DNA from: Morganella sibonii
GTDB taxonomy: Bacteria > Pseudomonadota > Gammaproteobacteria > Enterobacterales > Enterobacteriaceae
Length of the DNA stretch: 64,000 bases
Assembly: GCF_040560245.1 (NCBI RefSeq)
Contig: NZ_JAKMWP010000009.1
Reading direction: 5' to 3' (one strand)
Shown here: positions 6,464-14,491 of the stretch, one piece after another
Layout: every line of letters begins with the position of its first letter
How positions within the stretch are numbered: position 1 is the first letter of the stretch
Notes under the pieces: model-generated
The model's database searches: none
Seen by the model: the letters and a program-made list of their open reading frames with translations, nothing else
What the model was told of the DNA's origin: nothing
Translations under genes and position numbers: made by a program

Positions 6464-8992
6464 TTAAAAGTTATAGCGAACACCGATATTGCTGTGGACA
6501 GGCGATTCTGTTTTGTCGCCTTTACGGTAATCAATTTCCGCATATGCCTGAATCTGCGGGGTGAAACGGACAGTTAACCCGCCGCCGGCTTTCAGGCTGT
6601 CACCGGAGAAATCCGTATCAAAGGTATTGCGCTGGTTGATAGTCACATCATTATTGCTGATAAACTCATGCTGCCAGGCCAGTGTGGCATAAGGGGTGAT
6701 AATCACCTGATTGTTCAGGGTGAAATCTTTACCCGCGTGCAGGCCGAGCTCTGATTGCAGGGATTGCTGTGCATCGAATTTTGCCTGCATATTATTATTC
6801 AGGTGAACTGATTTGCTGTCCGCACGCATATAGCTCAGGCGGGCATACGGTTCTGCCCAGAAGGCTTCCGGCAGATCAAAGGAGTAACCGGCTTCAGCGG
6901 ATGCCCCGTACGCATTCTGAGAATAATCCCCGCGGATGCTGCTGCGGTTAGTAGAAACTGCACGTAACTCATTGTTGAAATGGTTATATTTCAGCACACC
7001 ATCGATATACCAGCCGTTGTCCGAAAGCCAGGTGGCGTAACCGCCGGCTGTGATACTGTCGATGCTGCTTTCGCCGCCGCGCTGATGTTTCAGTTTGACA
7101 TCGTTATAGCCGGTAAAGACGCCGAGCCACAATTTGCCGTTTTCCAGCGGAACAGATTTATCCGCACCCAGCTCAAAACCGGCCTGGTTCAGTTTAAAGT
7201 GCGTGTGTCCGGTACCTGCACGGGTTCTGTCACCGGTCAGGCGCACCCAGACACCCGCATCGCCCTGATTATCCCGTAATTCACCGCGGCGGAACCGCAG
7301 GTTGTCGAGTTCATGATTAAAAATCAGCTGCGGTGCGGCCGCTATGGATAACATAGCATCTGTGGATGGCGTGGTTTTGTCGTCCGGTACAACCGGCGGA
7401 ACCGGTTTTTCAGGTTCGCCGGTGCTGTCATCTTTCGGTGCGGCCAGATACCAGATTTTACCGTCCTGTTCATCACGCTCGTACAGCGAGTACATATAGG
7501 TACCGCCATCTACCGCATTGATATTGGTGCCGTCAAGGGCGCTCAGACTGAACTGTGCATTGCTGCTCTCGTCCGTGATCAGGTCAAGGCGTGATTCATC
7601 AGGGCGGGTAATTTCGGCCCCTGAATCCTGTATATTCAGTGCATGATCACCACTGCCGTTACGGATGGTGAGGTAATCACCCTGTTGTTCCGTAATCGCC
7701 GTGTTCATATGGAATGTCTGGCTGCCGGAGAGATCATCAATGGTCAGATGGCTGTATCCGGCGTTGACCGGTGCGACAAACCGCACATGCCCCTGTCCGC
7801 TGAGTGAACCGGCAAATGCAGCATTCCCGGTATCACCGGTGCTCACCAGCAGGGAGCTGTCCGGGCCGGATAAAATAACGTTTTCCGCATAAGCCCCGGC
7901 ATCCGCAGCCAGTCTGTCTTCCGCACCGGCGGTGAGTTGCACCTGAGACTGCTGATTAACCGTGGTGACGCCGAGGAGCTGAGCCCCTGCCGCCAGCCAG
8001 CTTTTGGCACTGTCATTCAGTGTGGTGTCAGTGGCGGAGGAGCCGCTGTAGATACTTTGCGCTGAGGTATCATATAATTCGTTATCAATGGCTTGTCCGC
8101 CACCTCTGATAATCTGGGCGCCGCCATTTTTTATCTGGTTGAATTCCGCAATACCGGCAGTGGCTGCGGCATCCTGGCTGAAAATATATTGCTGGCCGCC
8201 GTCAACCGTTGTATTGGTTGCTTTGGAGTTATCAACAACATATTGCCGGGCTCCGGTATTGACCAGCGTTTTATCTGCAAAACCGCTGTTGTGCAGTTGC
8301 TGCAATCCGCCGTCATTAATAATCGTGCTGTCAGCAAATCCGCCGGATCTCAGCATCTGGGCACCGCCGTTATTCACAACCGTGTTCAGGGATTTACCAT
8401 CCTGCTGGACATATTCATAACCGCCGTCATTGACCTGTGTACCGGTTGATTCTCCGCCCAGGTAAATAAATAATTTTCCGCCGCTGTTAACGGTATTATT
8501 TTCAGACTGACCGGGATCATCGGCTTTCCCGGTATTACTGACATAGACCGTTCCGCCGTTGAGTACGGAATCTTTTAATGTTCCGCCGTCCAGAACACGG
8601 ATTAATCCGCCGCTCTGAATATCAATACGGCTGCCGGTGGCCGGGAAACCGGTGTGGTAGCCATCTGCGGCGATATTGGTACTTTTTCCTATCCAGGCTT
8701 CAGCGCCGCCCTGAACCTGAGAATCCTCAAACAGGCCGAGTACGCTGAGTTTACTGCCGCTCAGCATTATCAGATTTTGAGCAATACCGACGTAATCCGT
8801 CGGTTTGCCCTCTACCCAGGCACCGATTTCATAGCAATCATCAGCGGTCATTTCACCGGTGAATGGTGCACTTCCTGTCAGACCCACATTTTTACGGTCA
8901 CCGCAAAATGTTTCTGCCATAACTAATGAGGGCACTGTTGAACATAAGACTGCAAGAACAGAAAGATGCAGAATCTTCTTTTTTGTTTTCAT
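6464..8992 (-). CDS. AIDA-type autotransporter adhesin
   Basis: This 842-residue type Va autotransporter probably acts as a surface adhesin. A Lys-rich signal peptide spans 1-26 (cleavage near VMA-ET). Two cysteines follow (FCGD and DDCYE). Residues of about 130-345 contain degenerate AIDA-like repeats with spaced GG pairs (VNNGGAQMLRSGG, INDGGLQQL, IKNGGAQIIRGGG), which predict a beta-helix passenger. A Pro-rich stretch near 525-540 leads to an autotransporter beta-barrel (about 575-842) that ends in IGVRYNF with the terminal aromatic residue typical for Bam recognition. No protease motif is seen. It stands alone in the accessory insert, and its direction is opposite to pfkA. Confidence 0.88.
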   Translation of the reverse strand: MKTKKKILHLSVLAVLCSTVPSLVMAETFCGDRKNVGLTGSAPFTGEMTADDCYEIGAWVEGKPTDYVGIAQNLIMLSGSKLSVLGLFEDSQVQGGAEAWIGKSTNIAADGYHTGFPATGSRIDIQSGGLIRVLDGGTLKDSVLNGGTVYVSNTGKADDPGQSENNTVNSGGKLFIYLGGESTGTQVNDGGYEYVQQDGKSLNTVVNNGGAQMLRSGGFADSTIINDGGLQQLHNSGFADKTLVNTGARQYVVDNSKATNTTVDGGQQYIFSQDAAATAGIAEFNQIKNGGAQIIRGGGQAIDNELYDTSAQSIYSGSSATDTTLNDSAKSWLAAGAQLLGVTTVNQQSQVQLTAGAEDRLAADAGAYAENVILSGPDSSLLVSTGDTGNAAFAGSLSGQGHVRFVAPVNAGYSHLTIDDLSGSQTFHMNTAITEQQGDYLTIRNGSGDHALNIQDSGAEITRPDESRLDLITDESSNAQFSLSALDGTNINAVDGGTYMYSLYERDEQDGKIWYLAAPKDDSTGEPEKPVPPVVPDDKTTPSTDAMLSIAAAPQLIFNHELDNLRFRRGELRDNQGDAGVWVRLTGDRTRAGTGHTHFKLNQAGFELGADKSVPLENGKLWLGVFTGYNDVKLKHQRGGESSIDSITAGGYATWLSDNGWYIDGVLKYNHFNNELRAVSTNRSSIRGDYSQNAYGASAEAGYSFDLPEAFWAEPYARLSYMRADSKSVHLNNNMQAKFDAQQSLQSELGLHAGKDFTLNNQVIITPYATLAWQHEFISNNDVTINQRNTFDTDFSGDSLKAGGGLTVRFTPQIQAYAEIDYRKGDKTESPVHSNIGVRYNF

Positions 8993-9607
8993 TAAATTAG
9001 TTATTCCCTGGTGTCGGTGAATATAAAGGCAGCCATTTCGTCAGTTTGAAATGATAAATTCTTAAGTGGTAATTTTTATTTATAAGATAAGTATCTTATT
9101 TAGGATTTGTTTAAGCAATGGGGGGCAAAATGCATATTTAAGTGAGTTTTTTAATATTCTCAGATGGTGATGAATAGTAATTCATACTGTAAATAAAGAT
9201 AATCTGATGGTTTATTTATTTATTTAGTCAGGATAAAACTCTTAATTTACATATTATATTGGTAAATCAATTATCCAAGCTCCATATTTGATTTGAGCAG
9301 GCCAATGGAGATACCCGTATCACGAGTAATAATGGCGATATAATAAATATTGGTCAGATATGTCAGAATGTTACTGATACTCTTCGTTTGAAATTCCCCA
9401 TAAGTTAAATTAAATAATTTCAAAAATATATTATATAAATTTCTATTGTATTACTTATGTCAAAATATGATTTAGGAAATAAATGGTTACTATTTGTTTT
9501 TATTAATTACATAATGTGCGGTAAATCCGGATATATATTTTCACCCGGGTATGATTTTAATTTCAGATCCCGCCTTTGATACCTGATGTTCCTGTCACGC
9601 ATTATTT
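8993..9607. other. Non-coding AT-rich gap
   Basis: This stretch should hold the promoter of the autotransporter (minus strand) and the far-upstream part of pfkA. It includes a small palindrome (AAGATAAGTATCTTA near 9087). I see no convincing gene. A 38-codon open stretch at 9292-9408 has no start codon. Confidence 0.5.
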
Positions 9608-9718
9608 GTGAAAAAAATGTTTCAGATACGCTAATTATTTTTTGTTTTTCGGGTATCCTTAACGGGGATGCCGGGTAATATTCCGGTCGCAGAGATTCTG
9701 TGTTCCCGGAGTCTCAAA

Positions 9719-9775
9719 ATGACAAAAAAATCCGCAAAAGGTAGGTGCATCCGGCGGAACCTTATCTTACTATAG
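9719..9775 (+). CDS. Possible 18-residue leader ORF before pfkA
   Basis: An ATG with a well-placed GGAG (7 nt spacing) opens an 18-codon frame, MTKKSAKGRCIRRNLILL, which is very basic. It lies in the pfkA leader, just upstream of the Cra-like site. It may be a chance frame. No attenuator hairpin was found after it. Confidence 0.25.
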   Translation: MTKKSAKGRCIRRNLILL

Positions 9776-9780
9776 GATTA

Positions 9781-9797
9781 GGTGAATCAATTCAGCT
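9781..9797 (+). promoter_or_regulatory. Cra (FruR) operator of pfkA
   Basis: The palindrome TGAATC-AATTCA is one base from the ideal Cra core TGAATCGATTCA. It lies about 100 bp before the pfkA start. Cra represses pfkA in enterobacteria, so site and gene agree. Confidence 0.75.
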
Positions 9798-9894
9798 ATA
9801 GGTTACAGCAGTGAATTCCCGAAGCCTGATCGTGGAAGCGTGATAACATGCCGCTCAGGTTTACATATATTACATCTGCAAATCAGAGGTCATC

Positions 9895-10872
9895 ATGAGC
9901 AAGAAGATCAAACGAATCGGTGTGCTGACAAGCGGCGGTGATGCGCCGGGCATGAATGCCGCAATCCGCGGTGTTGTCCGCGCGGCGCTGTCAGAAGGGC
10001 TGGAGGTTATCGGGATTTATGACGGCTATCTCGGGCTGTATGAAAACCGGATGAAACAGCTCGACCGCTTCAGTGTCTCTGATGTGATCAACCGCGGCGG
10101 TACGTTCCTCGGGTCGGCGCGTTTCCCTGAATTCCGTGATGACAAAGTGCGGGAAACCGCGATTGAAAATATGCGCAAAAATGGTATCGACGCGCTGGTG
10201 GTTATCGGCGGGGACGGTTCCTATCTCGGTGCCAAAAAACTGACAGAAGCAGGTTTCCCGTGCATCGGCCTGCCGGGCACGATCGATAACGACGTGGCGG
10301 GAACCGATTATACCATCGGCTATTTTACCGCGCTGGAAACCGTGGTTGAAGCTATCGACCGCCTGCGTGATACCTCCACATCCCATAAACGTATTTCTAT
10401 TGTCGAAGTGATGGGGCGCTATTGCGGTGACCTGACACTGTCCGCTGCTATCGCCGGGGGCTGTGAATTTATCGTTCTGCCGCCGAATGAAGTGGAATAC
10501 AGCAGTGATGAACTGATTGCAGAAATCAAAGCCGGGATTGATAAAGGCAAACGCCATGCGATTGTAGCGATCACCGAACATGTCACCGATGTGTATGAGC
10601 TGGCACGGCAGATTGAGGCAACAACACATCACGAAACCCGCGCAACGGTGCTGGGCCATATTCAGCGCGGTGGTTCGCCGGTAGCGTATGACCGCATCCT
10701 TGCATCCCGTATGGGCGCGTATTCTATTCAGTTACTGCTGGAAGGTTACGGCGGCCGCTGTGTCGGCATCCAGAATGAAAAACTGGTTCATCACGATATT
10801 ATTGATGCGGTGATGAATATGAAGCGGGTATTTAAGAAAGACTGGTATGAGACTGCGAAGAAACTCTACTAA
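9895..10872 (+). CDS. pfkA: 6-phosphofructokinase I
   Basis: This ATP-dependent kinase phosphorylates fructose 6-phosphate to fructose 1,6-bisphosphate, the committed step of glycolysis. It has 325 residues (E. coli 320) in the cytoplasmic tetrameric family. The ATP site includes LTSGGDAPGMNAAIRG (about 10-25) and IGGDGSYLGA (near 103). The catalytic stretch PGTIDNDVAGTDYTIG carries the family Asp. VMGRYCGDL and HIQRGGSPVAYDR bind substrate and effector. A Shine-Dalgarno (AGAGG) precedes the ATG, and a Cra-like operator lies upstream. In E. coli fieF precedes it and sbp and cdh follow; here accessory DNA takes both places. Pieces of its coding and leader DNA are duplicated at 6050-6284. Confidence 0.98.
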   Translation: MSKKIKRIGVLTSGGDAPGMNAAIRGVVRAALSEGLEVIGIYDGYLGLYENRMKQLDRFSVSDVINRGGTFLGSARFPEFRDDKVRETAIENMRKNGIDALVVIGGDGSYLGAKKLTEAGFPCIGLPGTIDNDVAGTDYTIGYFTALETVVEAIDRLRDTSTSHKRISIVEVMGRYCGDLTLSAAIAGGCEFIVLPPNEVEYSSDELIAEIKAGIDKGKRHAIVAITEHVTDVYELARQIEATTHHETRATVLGHIQRGGSPVAYDRILASRMGAYSIQLLLEGYGGRCVGIQNEKLVHHDIIDAVMNMKRVFKKDWYETAKKLY

Positions 10873-10874
10873 AA

Positions 10875-11011
10875 AATCCTCGTCATCCTTCAGTCCGTGG
10901 CCGTGTTGGCTGCGTTGGCTGCGTTCGTCCACCCCGGTCACATACTGGTGTATGTTCCCGGGGATGTCCTCACTTTGCCGCCTTGCCACAGACTGAATGA
11001 TTTAGAGGATT
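10875..11011. repeat. Dispersed intergenic repeat with terminal inverted repeats, copy A
   Basis: The ends AATCCTCGTCATCC and GATTTAGAGGATT, and the adjacent CAGTCCGTGGC and GCCACAGACTG, form imperfect terminal inverted repeats of about 25 bp. The centre holds GTCACATACTGGTGTATG and CCCGGGG. Related copies are at 11012-11100 and 24624-24748. It has the form of a non-coding palindromic or MITE-like enterobacterial repeat placed right after the pfkA stop. Confidence 0.75.
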
Positions 11012-11100
11012 GCGCGAATTGTCCCTCAGCCTGTGGCGGTGTTGGCTTCATTCATTGCCCGGGTCACATACTGGTGTATGTTCCCGGGGCTCTTAGTATT
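11012..11100. repeat. Partial copy B of the same repeat
   Basis: This is a tandem partial copy. It shares CCTGTGGC, GGTGTTGGCTTC and the core GGTCACATACTGGTGTATG plus CCCGGGG with copy A. It lacks the right inverted repeat and ends at GGCTCTTAG. Confidence 0.65.
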
Positions 11101-11144
11101 GCCAGCGTGATACGGTTTGCTGGCTGATAACATCAGCTGGCAAT

Positions 11145-11468
11145 TTACCCCTTTATATTGGGTGAATAATACACCGATAGGTATATCATGAAAAAGAAAC
11201 TACTGTATCTAATCAGGTCGCAATTACCTTTCTCTATAAATAAGCTGCCGATGTAAAATTTTTCACCATGAGCAAAGATGATAAGATAAGAACTGCCGAT
11301 TATAAATACTGATATCAAGTATAATAATTCCAGGAATAACGGTCTCTTCAGAGTGAAGAATACTCTTGCTTTTCGTATCAATAAGAAAATTATAATAGAT
11401 ATTATGTAAAATAATATTAGTTTAATCCATCCGAATGGAGCTGTTGATAATGTATTGAAATCAGTCAT
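11145..11468 (-). CDS. Small three-helix membrane protein (2)
   Basis: This 107-residue AT-rich gene encodes a protein with three or four predicted membrane helices (about 14-33, 43-66 and 83-100) and no recognised domain. It is a diverged paralog of the gene just upstream: both have FGWI-LI-FY near residue 12-20 and F-GxLFI--GN near 70-83. It starts right after its neighbour's stop, making it the last gene of a DUF4225 operon. By analogy with 3-4 helix immunity proteins of pore-forming toxins, it could protect against the DUF4225 protein; that is inference only. Confidence 0.6.
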   Translation of the reverse strand: MTDFNTLSTAPFGWIKLILFYIISIIIFLLIRKARVFFTLKRPLFLELLYLISVFIIGSSYLIIFAHGEKFYIGSLFIEKGNCDLIRYSSFFFMIYLSVYYSPNIKG

Positions 11469-11783
11469 TTATTTTTTTGCTTTTGGATAAGTGAAAAGAC
11501 ATAAAAATGCCAACAGAAAACTACTGAGCCTTATTGTCATTTCATTTCCATGCCGGATAAATAGCCCGCCTGCTGTAAAATCTTTACCTATCCCGAAAAT
11601 TAAAAAAAATATCACGCCTAATCCAATTGATAAATAGGCGCCTATTAAGTTAAGCGATTTAATGTTTTTCTTTGAGATAATTTTGTTCAGAGCTAAAACA
11701 AATAAAATTAAAAAGAAAGATACAAGGTAAAAAAATATTAATTCAATCCATCCAAAAGAAAATAGTTCATTGATATCATTCAT
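11469..11783 (-). CDS. Small three-helix membrane protein (1)
   Basis: This 104-residue protein has three hydrophobic segments (about 10-32, 44-66 and 83-98). It shares FGWI-LI-FY and the GGLFIRHGN block with the downstream paralog. Its ATG overlaps the stop of the DUF4225 gene by 4 nt (ATGA), so the two are translationally coupled. I recognise no named family. Coupling to a protein with a hydrophobic hairpin suggests it is an accessory or immunity partner, unproven. Confidence 0.65.
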   Translation of the reverse strand: MNDINELFSFGWIELIFFYLVSFFLILFVLALNKIISKKNIKSLNLIGAYLSIGLGVIFFLIFGIGKDFTAGGLFIRHGNEMTIRLSSFLLAFLCLFTYPKAKK

Positions 11784-12433
11784 TTCTTATTCTCTTTATT
11801 TAATTCATATGCGGAATAAATTGTTACTGAATCGAAAAAGTTCTCTGAACCGATAGCCATTTTCCCCATTTTTTGAAAAGAAGTTATAAAATCAATATCA
11901 TAGTAACTGAATAACTTGAAAGCTCCGGGTTTCAATACTGGATTAGCCAAGCTTCCTGCTGATAATGTCAGGTCAACAATATTGTAGGCCATATCTGCTT
12001 CATAGTTACTGTACCCCATTTCTTTCGCAGCGTATCTGTAGCCATCTCTCAGATAACCGCTGGTATTTTCTCTGAATAACAGATAGTGACCATTTTCATA
12101 CATATTATTAGTGCCCTGAGCAATCAGCCCGACACTCAATGAACTGCACAGCAGACCCACACTGGCAGCGCATGCACCGTAACCGGCGATAACCTGCATA
12201 CCGCCGCCAACAAAACCCACCTGTTTTAAAAGAAGCGTTGTAACGCCATTCTTTTCATTATTGACAGCTTCGACGTAAGCATATTGTTTGACCTCCCGTA
12301 ACTGAATGGCTCTGTGCTGTTGCGCCGGGAGTTCTCTCATGTCTTCGATGTTATCCAGTCCGGCAGATAAGCTCAGGCAGGCATTTTTCACTTCCCATTC
12401 ATTTTTTGCGATGAATTGATCGATATCCCGCAA
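11780..12433 (-). CDS. DUF4225-type protein, N-terminus apparently split by a frameshift
   Basis: This frame gives 217 residues from a TTG at 12433; the first in-frame ATG comes later. The protein resembles DUF4225 proteins of enterobacteria and pseudomonads. It has a glycine-rich hydrophobic hairpin (about 70-108: QVGFVGGGMQVIAGYGA, then SLSVGLIAQGTN) followed by conserved YNIVDLTLSAGSL and LKPGAFKLFSY (about 150-175). DUF4225 function is unknown. Upstream, 12438-12572 encodes a 44-residue piece in another frame that looks like its missing N-terminus, and a single indel would join them. It is coupled by ATGA to a small membrane protein gene. It may be a recent pseudogene or a shortened functional copy. 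Confidence 0.7.
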   Translation of the reverse strand: MRDIDQFIAKNEWEVKNACLSLSAGLDNIEDMRELPAQQHRAIQLREVKQYAYVEAVNNEKNGVTTLLLKQVGFVGGGMQVIAGYGACAASVGLLCSSLSVGLIAQGTNNMYENGHYLLFRENTSGYLRDGYRYAAKEMGYSNYEADMAYNIVDLTLSAGSLANPVLKPGAFKLFSYYDIDFITSFQKMGKMAIGSENFFDSVTIYSAYELNKENKK

Positions 12434-12437
12434 AAAA

Positions 12438-12572
12438 TTACAGTCTCACACCGGGATTGTGCAGATGCATAAACGCGATTTCTTCTGCTTGTTTCCGGAG
12501 TTCACCGGAAATGTTACGCAGGGTACTTTGGTATGCTTCACTGAATGAATAATCTAATTCGTGTTGGCTCAT
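12438..12572 (-). pseudogene. Probable detached N-terminus of the DUF4225 gene
   Basis: A 44-codon frame (MSQHELDYSFSEAYQ ... HNPGVRL) starts at an ATG that overlaps the preceding small frame by ATGA. It stops 5 nt before the first usable codon of the DUF4225 frame. Its acidic, helical character fits an N-terminal extension. A one-base change near 12440-12450, next to a six-T tract, would fuse the frames. Confidence 0.5.
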
Positions 12573-12700
12573 TCATCACCGGAGTCTGTTGATAAACCGT
12601 TTCTTTGCTGTGCATTTTCCGGGCAAATCCCGTGATTGATAATATCACCATAACCTAAATTTTTAAAGGCTACAGCCTGGCGACTCAATACCGGATGCAT
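12569..12700 (-). CDS. Short frame upstream of the DUF4225 gene, possible relic
   Basis: This frame encodes 43 residues (MHPVLSRQAVAFKNLGYGD ... STDSGDE) from the ATG at 12700. A GTG at 12757 would start inside a terminator hairpin and is unlikely. The stop overlaps the next ATG. I recognise no family; it could be the tail of a decayed gene coupled to DUF4225. Confidence 0.3.
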   Translation of the reverse strand: MHPVLSRQAVAFKNLGYGDIINHGICPENAQQRNGLSTDSGDE

Positions 12701-12735
12701 CAGAGTGAAAGGATATAGACTGCATAGTGACAGAC

Positions 12736-12768
12736 ACAAAAAAAGCGGCGATTTCACCGCTTTTTGCT
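12736..12768. terminator. Bidirectional hairpin
   Basis: AAAGCGG and CCGCTTT enclose a short loop and are flanked by A and T runs. It has the form of a factor-independent terminator usable in both directions, though no intact gene ends here. Confidence 0.6.
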
Positions 12769-12805
12769 GTCCGGAGGCCGGGAATTATTTTGCAGTTTTC
12801 CTGGT
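12766..12805 (-). repeat. Relic resembling the tpiA 3' end
   Basis: GTCCGGAGGCCGG, then AATTATTTTGCAG and TTTTCCTG resemble the tpiA end at 14484-14510 (GTCCGGT, AATTATTTTGCAG, CTTTCGCTG). The next stretch is unrelated. It may be a decayed duplicate left when accessory DNA entered the pfkA-tpiA gap. Confidence 0.4.
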
Positions 12806-13061
12806 TTAATCGATCAGGGTATGGTTGATATTATTGATAGGATGGTGTTTGTTTTTTGGTAATCACTATATTGTCCTTTTTGTGTTTAAAATAGAATGAA
12901 AGAACATTATTAATATAAGTATTTTTTGATGTGAAAATATATAGGATGTTATTTATATCTATACAAATATCACCGTTGTAATTAATTAACCTATATTAAT
13001 TATTAGCCTGATTTTCGGTGATGTTTTTATCTGTCTTAATAACCTGATTCAGGAGTGTATT

Positions 13062-14372
13062 ATGTATAAAGAAGATGAATGGGAATCAGCGCCTCAGCCC
13101 AATTATAGTAAAAATAAAAACCTGAAGTATCATTATTCAGATTTCCCTTATACTGAAAAATATAAAACAGTTCCTTTGGAGAGAGAGGGGAAGTCCGTCA
13201 GAATTGTTGATTACTGGGGAGAGGGAAGGATCAACGACAGTGATATCATTACCGGGTTTACTGAATCCTATAATATTAATCATCAGTATCAGGTTGTCAG
13301 TAATGGCGCAGATAAAGGCACCCGGATACCTAACAGAATTCCGGTAAAAGACTATGAGTCACTGGACACCAAAAATTATATTAAAAATGACTTTGCTGAC
13401 TATGTTACAGTCATGGGGGCGCCAATTACAAAATCGTGTGCTGATGATATTGTCAGAATTTTAAATAAAGATAATGGCATGGTTATATTATATGGAATAG
13501 ATGGCGAGAATTTAACAAACGCAATAACGGCATTAAAAAAAATTAACTTCTATTCTTTAATAAAAGATAAACTTGAAGCACCTTTTAATCAGGTTAAATT
13601 ATTTGGTGACTATAATGTACATTCATTTTACCAGGAGAAGATTTTCCTTAAAAGAGTGTCGGATATTATAAACACAGACCATATGTCAGGTGTTGATATA
13701 CTGCGACATATATATGATACCGAAAAAGAGGATAATTATGCTTTCCTGAAAAAAGTCATGGATTGGTCAATTTTAAGTTTTTCCAATGGATTAATTAAAT
13801 GTGCTCATGTGCTTCATTACTCTGGTGATAAAAAAGATGCTGAATTGTTTAGTCAATTTCCGGAAGAAATACGTATGCTGTTTGACGGCAAAGATAAGTA
13901 TATAATAAATGGAAATTACTATAATGTTTACCTGAAAGCTGCAAAAAATGGTTATGCAGATATTAAGGTTTATGGTGGTAAAAAAGAATTAGCTAACAGA
14001 TTTAAATGGAAGATCGAAAGTGTGAGTAAAGAGAATACTAATTTCTTTATACATAATAAACACCAGGCAACAAAAAATGATGACTACTATTTATACCTGG
14101 CAGCAAATACAGATAAAGATGGCGATCAACCGGCATGGGTTGGATTAAGTGGTACCAATAGTGCGCCGGTTAATGAAACATATCAGTGGAATATTTTATG
14201 CATGATAAACCCTGACCGTATTTATTTTAAATTCTTAAATGATGAATATTATTTGAAATATCTTAAATTAGTCGAAAAAACAGATGGTTATGGTGATCGA
14301 AAAGCGATGGGGTCTACATTTACCGACAATATAAATTATAAACGAAACTGGTGGGCTCTGGTTCAGGCATAA
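13062..14372 (+). CDS. Orphan protein with a probable C-terminal beta-trefoil domain
   Basis: This 436-residue AT-rich gene has a clear Shine-Dalgarno (AGGAG). There is no signal peptide or membrane helix. I do not recognise the N-terminal region (1-280). A segment near 118-150 (VTVMGAPITK, then NGMVILYG) could be a Rossmann-like strand pair. Residues of about 285-436 appear to be three similar lobes, each starting with a Y-x-Y-L pattern and ending with a Trp motif: FKWKIE, YQWNIL, NWWALV. This three-lobe Trp pattern recalls ricin-type beta-trefoils, which bind sugars or membranes. The combination suggests a host-directed or inter-bacterial toxin, or a lectin; this is inference. It lies alone between accessory DNA and tpiA. 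Confidence 0.65.
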   Translation: MYKEDEWESAPQPNYSKNKNLKYHYSDFPYTEKYKTVPLEREGKSVRIVDYWGEGRINDSDIITGFTESYNINHQYQVVSNGADKGTRIPNRIPVKDYESLDTKNYIKNDFADYVTVMGAPITKSCADDIVRILNKDNGMVILYGIDGENLTNAITALKKINFYSLIKDKLEAPFNQVKLFGDYNVHSFYQEKIFLKRVSDIINTDHMSGVDILRHIYDTEKEDNYAFLKKVMDWSILSFSNGLIKCAHVLHYSGDKKDAELFSQFPEEIRMLFDGKDKYIINGNYYNVYLKAAKNGYADIKVYGGKKELANRFKWKIESVSKENTNFFIHNKHQATKNDDYYLYLAANTDKDGDQPAWVGLSGTNSAPVNETYQWNILCMINPDRIYFKFLNDEYYLKYLKLVEKTDGYGDRKAMGSTFTDNINYKRNWWALVQA

Positions 14373-14439
14373 GGGCTTTAGTGCCTGTTATATTTACACG
14401 ATATATCAGAATACGTTCAGCTAAAACGAGTTACGATAC

Positions 14440-14470
14440 AATGTGCGGAGTAATGATACCCCGCACATTG
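14440..14470 (-). terminator. tpiA terminator
   Basis: Arms ATGTGCGG and CCGCACAT form an 8-bp stem, 22 bp after the tpiA stop. The T tract is weak on the minus strand (TTGTATCG), so efficiency is uncertain. Confidence 0.6.
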
Positions 14471-14491
14471 CTGCTTTCAGGCGTCCGGTAA

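Noticed and set aside
9292..9408. 38-codon open stretch (FEQANGDTRITSNNGD...) before pfkA
   Set aside because: It reads like the tail of a decayed gene, but it lacks a start and is preceded directly by a stop. No family is recognised.
10897..11127. 76-codon frame after pfkA
   Set aside because: It lies entirely within the dispersed repeats and has no ribosome-binding site.
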